From Proteiniphilum sp. UBA1403 (GTDB taxonomy: Bacteria > Bacteroidota > Bacteroidia > Bacteroidales > Dysgonomonadaceae): a DNA stretch of 59,473 bases. A program made the position numbers and the translations under genes. The stretch is from contig DBQD01000002.1 in the NCBI GenBank assembly GCA_002305715.1, forward strand, positions 1 to 59,473. Direction: 5' to 3'. Under the pieces are notes generated by a model. It was not told the origin of the DNA and made no database searches. It saw only the letters and a program-made list of their open reading frames with translations. Below are positions 53,300-59,473 of this stretch, in pieces (position 1 is the stretch's first letter; the number at the start of each line of letters is the position of its first letter).

Positions 53300-54463
53300 A
53301 TGGGAAAGTACAAAATTAAAACCCTCAACGGCATATCGGAGACAGGGTTGGAAAAGTTCGGAGAGAAATACGAAATCAGTGAAACTATGGAGTCGCCCAA
53401 TGGCATCATCTTACGCAGTGCTTCACTGCATGAAATGGAGTTTCCTCACGATTTGCACTGCATAGCCCGTGCCGGTGCTGGAGTAAACAACATTCCCATT
53501 GAGCGATGCGCCCAACAAGGGATTGTAGTTTTTAATACCCCGGGTGCCAATGCCAATGCGGTGAAAGAGCTGGCGATTGCTTCACTCTTTATTTCTTCGC
53601 GCAAGATTGTTGAAGGTATCAATTGGGCTAGTAAACTTTCAGGAGTTGATATTCCGAAGCAGGTTGAAAAAGGAAAATCTCAATTTGCAGGACCTGAAAT
53701 TAAAGGAAAGAAACTGGGGGTTATCGGGTTGGGCGCTATTGGTGTTATGGTTGCCAATGCAGCTGTCAATCTCGAAATGGAGGTATATGGATACGATCCT
53801 TATATCTCCGTCGATCATGCTTGGGGGCTGTCGCGTGCGGTAAAGAAAGAGAACGACTTAAAACACTTGTTTAGAGAGTGTGATTATATTACAATACACA
53901 TCCCCTTAACCTCTGAAACCAAAGGAATGCTCAATAAGGATGCTTTCGATCATATGAAGAAAGAGGTTCGCATCATCAACCTCTCTAGGGGTGAATTGGT
54001 AAACGATGATGATATGATTGACGCATTGAATAGCGGTGAAGTGAATACCTATGTTACCGATTTCCCCAATGAGAAAATGATTGGAGTACCTGGTGTTATC
54101 GCTGTTCCACACCTTGGTGCATCCACTCCCGAAAGTGAAACAAACTGCGCAGTGATGGCTGTGTTGCAAACTAAGGACTTTCTGGAGAATGGGAATATTA
54201 AAAATTCTGTCAACTTCCCCACATGCGATATGGGTGTAAGTGTGGTGAAACACCGTCTGACTATTGCACACAAAAATATTCCGAAGATGCTCGGACAAAT
54301 ATCGGCAGTCCTTTCAGAGCAGAACGCCAATATCGCGAATATGATCAATCGAAGCCGTGGCGATTATGCATATACCATGGTCGATCTGGAAGAAGTAATT
54401 ACCGATGAAAATGTAAAAAGAATCAACTCAATTGACGGAGTCCTTAGGGTGAGAGTCATTTAA
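53300..54463 (+). CDS. serA: D-3-phosphoglycerate dehydrogenase
   Basis: 387 aa, first step of serine synthesis. Substrate/nucleotide domains of the D-2-hydroxyacid dehydrogenase fold: IARAGAGVNNIP (near residue 57), Rossmann motif GVIGLGAIGVMVANAA (near 140), catalytic Arg in NLSRGELV (near 232), and His in VPHLGASTPESE (near 273). A C-terminal ACT-like domain (about 315-387) probably senses serine. The serC gene often found next to it in Bacteroidales is absent. A strong terminator follows. Confidence 0.92.
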   Translation: MGKYKIKTLNGISETGLEKFGEKYEISETMESPNGIILRSASLHEMEFPHDLHCIARAGAGVNNIPIERCAQQGIVVFNTPGANANAVKELAIASLFISSRKIVEGINWASKLSGVDIPKQVEKGKSQFAGPEIKGKKLGVIGLGAIGVMVANAAVNLEMEVYGYDPYISVDHAWGLSRAVKKENDLKHLFRECDYITIHIPLTSETKGMLNKDAFDHMKKEVRIINLSRGELVNDDDMIDALNSGEVNTYVTDFPNEKMIGVPGVIAVPHLGASTPESETNCAVMAVLQTKDFLENGNIKNSVNFPTCDMGVSVVKHRLTIAHKNIPKMLGQISAVLSEQNANIANMINRSRGDYAYTMVDLEEVITDENVKRINSIDGVLRVRVI

Positions 54464-54487
54464 CGAATTTCATAGAGTTAATTAATG

Positions 54488-54524
54488 GGGCTGCATTCAT
54501 TTGATGCAGCCCTTTTCTTTTTTT
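54488..54524 (+). terminator. intrinsic terminator of serA
   Basis: 9-bp stem GGGCTGCAT / ATGCAGCCC with a 7-nt loop, followed by a long T-rich tract. Confidence 0.9.
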
Positions 54525-54573
54525 TACCCCCTAAATAGTTAAATATGTTTAAATTAATAAAATTACCCGGTAC

Positions 54574-54609
54574 TATGTATTGCATAATACTTTGTTTAGT
54601 GTAATTTTG
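54574..54609 (+). promoter_or_regulatory. promoter and possible PadR operator of the padR-pspC unit
   Basis: TTG at 54580-54582, 19-bp spacer and TAATTTTG at 54602-54609. Overlapping the TTG is a short dyad TATG-TATTG-CATA (54574-54586) with further partial symmetry outside it, similar in style to AT-rich PadR sites. The ATG lies 29 bp after the -7 element. Confidence 0.55.
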
Positions 54610-54638
54610 TTCTGTCGAATAAACATAAAATTGAAGAT

Positions 54639-54974
54639 ATGAATATCGAGAATACGCAAAGTCAGATGCGAAAGGGTGTCTTGGAATATTGCATCCTTTC
54701 CATTATCAAGCGGGGCGAAGCATATCCGGGCGACATCATTGATGAGATGAAGAGTGCCGGCCTTCAGCTACTGGAAGGCACCCTTTATCCTTTGCTCAAT
54801 AGGCTGAAAAATGCAGAAATCCTCACATATCATTGGGTTGAAAGTACATCGGGACCTCCACGCAAATATTTCAGTCTTACCGAAAAGGGACTAGAATTCT
54901 ACACCTTGTTGGAGGCAACTTGGCAGGAATTGGCAACCGGTGTAGCCACAGTCACACAACAAAATAAAGAATAA
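54639..54974 (+). CDS. PadR-family transcription regulator
   Basis: 111 aa winged-helix protein of the short PadR-s2 type. LEYCILSIIKRGEAYPGDIIDEMKSAGLQLLEGTLYPLLNRLKNAEILTYHWVESTSGPPRKYFSLTEKG is the complete PadR domain by motif (recognition helix near residues 47-60; here quoted in parts: EGTLYPLLNRL and GPPRKYFSLT). Such proteins typically repress the gene that follows and respond to small molecules or membrane stress. The PspC-domain gene follows after 80 bp. Confidence 0.92.
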   Translation: MNIENTQSQMRKGVLEYCILSIIKRGEAYPGDIIDEMKSAGLQLLEGTLYPLLNRLKNAEILTYHWVESTSGPPRKYFSLTEKGLEFYTLLEATWQELATGVATVTQQNKE

Positions 54975-55054
54975 ACAGCAGATCCGCATTCTGTATCATT
55001 TAAAAAATCCATCAAATTACAACAACTGATCAACATCAATAACAGACGAATCGC

Positions 55055-57001
55055 ATGAAGAAAGTAATCAACATTAATTTCCAAGGGCAGGTCATTGCCA
55101 TAGAAGAGACTGCTTATGAGATATTAAGGCAATACATTGAAAGTCTCCAGCGCTATTTCTCGCGGGAGGAGGGAGGCGATGAGATTGTGAATGACATTGA
55201 ATGCCGCATCGCCGAGTTATTTGGGAACAGACTCAAGCATGGTATCAGCTGCATAACCGATGAAGATGTCGAGACTGTGATCTCAAGCATTGGTCATCCC
55301 AAAGATTTTGATACGGAGTATGAAGAACCCGTAAAACCATCCGATTCATATGCAACAACTGAAGGTCGTACAGAAGAACATGCTGGAGATCGATCCGAAG
55401 AAGCTCCTTATCGCGACAGAGAAGAACGCCGTTCACTTTACCGGAATGCGAGCGATAAGATTATTGGCGGTGTTTGTAGCGGTATTGCACATTATTTTAA
55501 AGCTGACCCAATTTGGATTCGCTTGTTGTTTGTTCTGTTTTTTGCTGCTCTTTTTTGGGTATACATAGTTATGTGGATTGTTTTGAAACAGGTGCCATTA
55601 GAAACAAATGTTAGCAAACGCTTATACCGCAACCCCAACGATCGTATGTTGGGTGGCGTCTGTGGAGGTATTGCAGCCTACTTTAAAATAGACAGTTGGA
55701 TTCCAAGACTCCTGTTTTTACTACCTCTAATGCTAAACCTGATTGGGATGATGTCCTTTTTCCCGTTGAATCGTATCTTCGACGATATGCATTTCAATTG
55801 GAACTTCAACATGAGCCTAACAGTAGTTTATATAGTACTGTGGATCATTATTCCCGAAGCCAGAACAGTAAAACAAAAGTTGGAGATGATGGGAGAAAAT
55901 GAATACATACGTTCAATCCGTGAAAAGGTGAGCGACAATGTATCCGGTACACGAAATCGTCCCGAATCGAATAAGCAGGACACATCGCTGCATGCAATGC
56001 CACCAGAACCTCCTGTAACACCTCGTCAACCAATCACTCCACATAGCGACCCTCGTGATTATGCTGTCAACCAACAAGCCCAACGCTCCGGCTGTTTGAA
56101 CGCAATAATCATCTTGTTAAAGATAATATTCTTCACCTTCGTAGGTTTTTTTGCCCTGATGCTTGTTGGCGTATTGATTGCAGTATTATTTGCAAGTGCA
56201 CAGTTTATGTCGCTTAAGTCCCTGTTCATTGATCCCGGTTATGAAACAACCTTACTCATTCTTTCGCTCTCTTTGATGGTTTTGATACCGGTAATATCCA
56301 TCATAACATGGATAATACGACGCGTCATGAAGGCCAAGTCTCGTCCCGCAATAGGAATCGTCGCGTTTGTCCTTTGGTTTGGTGGTATAACCCTGGCTGC
56401 AGTGTTGACCAAGAGCGTGACCGATAAGTTTGTTACCGAAAGCTCCAAGGAAACAATTGTATCGCTCGAGCCAGTTCGTTCTGATAGACTTTTTATAGAC
56501 ATGCTGCCTTATCCCGAGGATTATGCAGAATTTAAGATTGGCTTTGGATGGGATAATGAACTTGATGATCTTCCTTATACCAGTGTAAATGGAGATTCGT
56601 TATTGTTTAGGGATATAAATATCTATGTAAAGAAAAGTAATGACTCCCTGTTTCATGTGAGAACCATAGCCGCCACGAATGGAAAAGATTTGCGTTCAGC
56701 CAAGAACGATATTTCAGAGTTTACCTATAACCTGCAGCAACAAGACTCATTGTTACTTTTGCCAGAGTTTTTATCTGTACCCATCAGACAAGGTTATCGT
56801 GAGCAAAGCATCACTGTAGAGATTGCTGTACCTGCTGGAAAGACTGTAGAGATCAGCGATGCACTGAATGATTACAAGAACAACGAACCTCCTACGGTAG
56901 TGCGCAAAAGAATCAGGGGCTATAGCCGTACACAATATAACGATCAAAATGATGCAGTTGAAGGTATGCGTGCCACTGTGATATCTCACGACGCATTGTA
57001 A
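55055..57001 (+). CDS. PspC-domain membrane protein with two PspC modules
   Basis: 648 aa. An N-terminal cytoplasmic region of about 110 residues (KVININFQGQVIAIEE...) resembles the extension found on Bacteroidetes PspC proteins. PspC module 1 spans about 125-185 (KIIGGVCSGIAHYFKADPIW) and module 2 about 190-270 (RMLGGVCGGIAAYFKIDSWI). Two to three more membrane segments lie near 345-450, then a periplasmic C-terminal domain. PspC proteins sense or relieve inner-membrane stress. The PadR partner upstream probably controls it. Confidence 0.88.
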   Translation: MKKVININFQGQVIAIEETAYEILRQYIESLQRYFSREEGGDEIVNDIECRIAELFGNRLKHGISCITDEDVETVISSIGHPKDFDTEYEEPVKPSDSYATTEGRTEEHAGDRSEEAPYRDREERRSLYRNASDKIIGGVCSGIAHYFKADPIWIRLLFVLFFAALFWVYIVMWIVLKQVPLETNVSKRLYRNPNDRMLGGVCGGIAAYFKIDSWIPRLLFLLPLMLNLIGMMSFFPLNRIFDDMHFNWNFNMSLTVVYIVLWIIIPEARTVKQKLEMMGENEYIRSIREKVSDNVSGTRNRPESNKQDTSLHAMPPEPPVTPRQPITPHSDPRDYAVNQQAQRSGCLNAIIILLKIIFFTFVGFFALMLVGVLIAVLFASAQFMSLKSLFIDPGYETTLLILSLSLMVLIPVISIITWIIRRVMKAKSRPAIGIVAFVLWFGGITLAAVLTKSVTDKFVTESSKETIVSLEPVRSDRLFIDMLPYPEDYAEFKIGFGWDNELDDLPYTSVNGDSLLFRDINIYVKKSNDSLFHVRTIAATNGKDLRSAKNDISEFTYNLQQQDSLLLLPEFLSVPIRQGYREQSITVEIAVPAGKTVEISDALNDYKNNEPPTVVRKRIRGYSRTQYNDQNDAVEGMRATVISHDAL

Positions 57002-57043
57002 GCAAATATACTCTATTCTTTATAACTTTCATTGTGAATCGTG

Positions 57044-57070
57044 GGCCGTCTGAAAGGACGGCCTTTTTTT
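57044..57070 (+). terminator. intrinsic terminator of the padR-pspC unit
   Basis: 7-bp stem GGCCGTC / GACGGCC with a 6-nt loop, followed by seven Ts, 42 bp after the stop. Confidence 0.9.
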
Positions 57071-57353
57071 GTTGCATTGGAAATTTACCAAAATAGCTTG
57101 CATTAATCTCCATATAACTTATCTTTGCCCCAATTCTCCAATGTAAGTAGCTGTTGTTTTATGTATAATACCGGAAAACAACAATTAAAGTTACAACAAA
57201 CGAACACCGTCAGGGTCTTTGAAAAACAATTGGAAGCTCCTATTTTCAATCGTGACTCATAAAAATATTTTATAAAGTGATGCTTTCAATGAAAATGCAT
57301 TGCCAACAGAAAAGAAAAATGGAAAAAATGTAAAGTGTAAACAATCCGGTTTA

Positions 57354-57888
57354 ATGAAACATTTGTCATTATTAAGAAAAGAATACATTTTCTCTCTCAT
57401 CACGCCCACAAGCATGACTTTGTGGTTTATCTCGTGTACTTCTCTCCAAGCACAAATAACCAAGGAGCCGGTTGATTATGTAAATCCCAATATGGGGAGC
57501 TTCAGACATTTGTTGGCACCCACCTTTCCCACCATTCATGGAGAAAGCTCTGCCTTCGACCTAAGTCCATATTTCGAAAGAATAGTTTATTTAAGACCCT
57601 TCGTATCATATAGTTACAAAAAAGAGAGAATCCCTCCTTGTACCTACACGGTCTACCTTAATGAGGAGGTGATTTCTATGGATTATGCACTCTCGCATCA
57701 GTCGGCCATCTTCGAATTGAGTAAGTTATACCTTGCTGCAAAGGGAGCAAATATGGAGGAGGCGATCACTGGTCGAGAAAATCTGCCGGAGAATTCATCC
57801 AGCCCTTCAATTACCGCTATTCGGAGGTATGTGGCCAGCTGATTATTATGTCGAAAACAACGAAAACGCTAGGATATATTCCGTTTAA
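57354..57888 (+). pseudogene. decayed GH92-like glycosidase gene
   Basis: Three reading frames in succession keep pieces of one protein. Frame 1 from ATG 57354: signal peptide, then EPVDYVNPNMGSFRHLLAPTF, SSAFDLSPYF, DYALSHQSAIFELS and EEAITGRENLPE. Then QPFNYRYSEV in a second frame and FGGMWPADYYVENNENARIYSV-type sequence (57820-57888) in a third, ending TAA. These segments resemble the N-terminal part of Bacteroidetes GH92 alpha-mannosidase-like proteins (about 750 aa), with internal deletions after PTIH and after FELS. Clearly non-functional. The rest of the 57002-57926 gap shows only the upstream terminator and a doubtful 33-codon frame at 57161. Confidence 0.65.
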
Positions 57889-57926
57889 ATGAACATAATT
57901 ATTAAATAATCAATCTGTTAAATCAA

Positions 57927-59324
57927 ATGACAAAACATTACAACGCAACTTTTATTTTTGGTATTACCCTTGTCGCAACTCTGGGAGGGTTACTTTTTGG
58001 TTATGATACCGCTGTGATTTCAGGAGCAGAAAAATCAATTGAAGCATATCTGATCAAACCATTGGGATTAAGTTCTCTCATTCACGGAGCAACAGTCTCA
58101 AGTGCATTGATTGGATGTATCCTTGGAGGTATGATTTCTGGTCTTTTATCAAACCATTGGGGTAGAAAGAAAACTTTGCTATTTGCTTCTCTCCTTTTTT
58201 TCGTTTCTGCATTGGGATCAGGTTATCCCGAAGCATTCTTCTTTGCAAAAGGAGAGCCCTCCATGGCTTTGCTGCTGACATTCAACTTTTACCGAGTAAT
58301 TGGAGGTATTGGCGTTGGTTTGGCATCGGCTGTAAGTCCCATGTACATCAGTGAGATTGCCCCAGCTAATATTCGTGGACGTTTGGTTTCGTTTAACCAG
58401 TTTGCCATCATATTTGGTATGTTGGTCGTTTACTTTGTTAATTGGGGAATTGCAAAAGGACAGACAATCGAATGGATCAATACAATAGGTTGGCGCTATA
58501 TGTTCATATCTGAAGCAATTCCAGCTGCTCTATTCGGTATCTTTTTATTATTGGTCCCTGAGACACCTCGTTACCTTCTCCTTTCAAACAGAGATGAGAA
58601 GGCAAGATCAGTCCTGCAGAGACTCTATGTAAATATTGAAGCATCTCAAACTATATTCCAGGAGATTAAACAATCAATTGGACAAGCCACAACCCGTAGC
58701 AAACTATTTTCCTATGGTAAAGTTGTAATCATTATTGGCATTCTGCTCTCTGTCTTCCAACAGTTTGTTGGAATCAATGTTGCACTCTATTATGCACCGC
58801 GTATTTTTGAAAGTATGGGATCCGCCAAAGATGCCTCTATGCTCCAGACCATTATCATGGGCTTTGTGAACGTACTTTTTACGGTTGTAGCAATCCTCAC
58901 TGTTGATAAATGGGGTCGTAAGCCGTTACTCATTACCGGATCCATTGGTATGGCATTAGGTATGTTTGCTATCTCTGCTTTGGCATTCAATAACATCATC
59001 GGTATCAGTACGCTTGTGTTTATTATTATTTACACTGCATCATTCATGATGTCATGGGGACCAATTTGTTGGGTGTTAATCTCTGAAATCTTCCCGAACA
59101 AGATAAGAGGACAGGCAGTTGCTGTTGCTGTGGCCTTTCAATGGTTTGCTAACTACCTGATTTCCTCTACCTATCCTGCAATGATGGAGTTCAGCGGAGG
59201 AATGACATACGGCTTCTATGGTTTGATGGCACTCCTGTCTGCACTCTTTGTCTGGAAGATGGTTCCCGAGACAAAAGGGAAATCGTTGGAGGAGATGGAG
59301 AAATTATGGGCAAAGAAAAAATAA
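57927..59324 (+). CDS. sugar:proton symporter (MFS sugar porter, XylE-like)
   Basis: 465 aa, twelve transmembrane segments. Sugar-porter signatures: GGLLFGYDTAVISGAE (near residue 20-35), GRKKTLLFAS (near 89), RVIGGIGVGLASAVSPMYISEIAPANIRGRLV region (quoted in parts: GGIGVGLASAVSP, YISEIAPANIRG), PETPRYLL (near 213), QQFVGINVALYYAPRIF (near 275), and PETKGKSLEEME at the C-terminus. Best resembles D-xylose:H+ symporter XylE, though glucose or arabinose are possible. It follows the glycosidase pseudogene, whose product may once have fed it. A hairpin follows. Confidence 0.9.
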   Translation: MTKHYNATFIFGITLVATLGGLLFGYDTAVISGAEKSIEAYLIKPLGLSSLIHGATVSSALIGCILGGMISGLLSNHWGRKKTLLFASLLFFVSALGSGYPEAFFFAKGEPSMALLLTFNFYRVIGGIGVGLASAVSPMYISEIAPANIRGRLVSFNQFAIIFGMLVVYFVNWGIAKGQTIEWINTIGWRYMFISEAIPAALFGIFLLLVPETPRYLLLSNRDEKARSVLQRLYVNIEASQTIFQEIKQSIGQATTRSKLFSYGKVVIIIGILLSVFQQFVGINVALYYAPRIFESMGSAKDASMLQTIIMGFVNVLFTVVAILTVDKWGRKPLLITGSIGMALGMFAISALAFNNIIGISTLVFIIIYTASFMMSWGPICWVLISEIFPNKIRGQAVAVAVAFQWFANYLISSTYPAMMEFSGGMTYGFYGLMALLSALFVWKMVPETKGKSLEEMEKLWAKKK

Positions 59325-59335
59325 TCACAAAAATA

Positions 59336-59367
59336 TTGGTATTCGTTTAAAAAAACTTTTATCTTTG
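59336..59367 (+). promoter_or_regulatory. promoter of tRNA-Leu
   Basis: TTG at 59336-59338, 21-bp spacer and TATCTTTG at 59360-59367. Transcription would begin a few bases before the following hairpin, about 80 bp ahead of the tRNA. Confidence 0.6.
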
Positions 59368-59374
59368 CATCCGC

Positions 59375-59408
59375 AAATAAGAGAGGTGCATTTGCATCTC
59401 TTTTATTT
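59375..59408 (+). terminator. hairpin between the sugar porter and tRNA-Leu
   Basis: Stem AAATAA+GAGA+TGCA pairing with TGCA+TCTC+TTATTT, with two 2-nt bulges and a T-rich 3' arm. It could terminate the transporter mRNA, but it also lies inside the predicted leader of the tRNA transcript. Confidence 0.5.
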
Positions 59409-59452
59409 GGGAAGCGGGTAGCGGTCCTGCAAATAACGAATATTCTTGCATT

Positions 59453-59473
59453 GCCCAGATGGCGGAATTGGTA
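59453..59473 (+). tRNA. tRNA-Leu, 5' part only
   Basis: GCCCAGATGGCGGAATTGGTA at the window edge is the typical acceptor and D-arm start of a Bacteroidetes tRNA-Leu; the anticodon lies outside the window, so the isoacceptor is unknown. Confidence 0.85.

Noticed and set aside
57161..57262. 33-codon frame with a peptide (VRVFEKQLEAPIFNRDS) faintly like the end of a LysR helix-turn-helix
   Set aside because: Too short, no further LysR sequence on either side, and similarity is only a handful of residues.

Overview
The window looks like chromosomal DNA of an anaerobic or facultative Bacteroidales bacterium, probably close to Dysgonomonadaceae/Porphyromonadaceae. The reasons are moderate GC, frequent TAnnTTTG -7 promoter elements with a TTG/TTTG about 19-21 bp upstream, weak or absent Shine-Dalgarno sequences, a PG0541-type transporter-associated protein, a malic enzyme fused to a phosphotransacetylase-like domain, a B12-dependent ribonucleotide reductase and lipoprotein-rich envelope genes. 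The family-level assignment is an inference from gene content; no rRNA is present to confirm it. Almost everything is core housekeeping or envelope biology. I see no CRISPR array, prophage or complete mobile element.

Layout. 1-4.6 kb (minus strand): an envelope/RNA-modification unit (PASTA protein, RluD-type pseudouridine synthase, D-Ala-D-Ala ligase, then an acyltransferase) and rpmH. 4.8-11.5 kb (plus): tRNA-Glu with rpsT, gyrB, an LD-carboxypeptidase, a K+/H+ antiporter, a secreted glutaminyl cyclase and sufE. 11.4-17.8 kb (minus): a complete proline pathway unit proA-proB-proC, an M23 lipoprotein endopeptidase and a TonB-dependent receptor. 17.9-24.7 kb: mntP, a DUF488 gene, an oligopeptidase B-like lipoprotein, biosynthetic arginine decarboxylase and a lipoprotein serpin. 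25-32.7 kb (plus): nrdJ, trhO, a YigZ/IMPACT protein, topA and a GNAT acetyltransferase. 32.7-39.2 kb (minus): a split chromate transporter, an orphan TrpB2, the malic enzyme fusion, a DUF2461 protein and a Cys/His-rich lipoprotein.

39.4-48.9 kb (plus) is the most regulatory part. A LiaF-like membrane protein and a membrane-anchored LytTR regulator stand directly before a TetR-TolC-MFP-RND-PG0541 efflux unit, followed by a stand-alone lpxC. 49-57 kb holds pncB, an M23 peptidase, coaBC, serA, and a PadR regulator with a double-PspC membrane protein. The last 2.5 kb contains the wreck of a GH92-like glycosidase gene, an intact XylE-type sugar porter, and the first bases of a tRNA-Leu.

The best candidates for new biology are modest: the LiaF/membrane-LytTR/TetR/RND neighbourhood with a candidate 28-bp operator dyad, the monofunctional LpxC where Bacteroidales usually carry an LpxC-FabZ fusion, the lipoprotein serpin with an unusual predicted Thr-Ser scissile bond, the Cys/His-rich lipoprotein, and the GH92-like pseudogene beside an intact transporter. 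I did not find a clearly undescribed multi-gene system.
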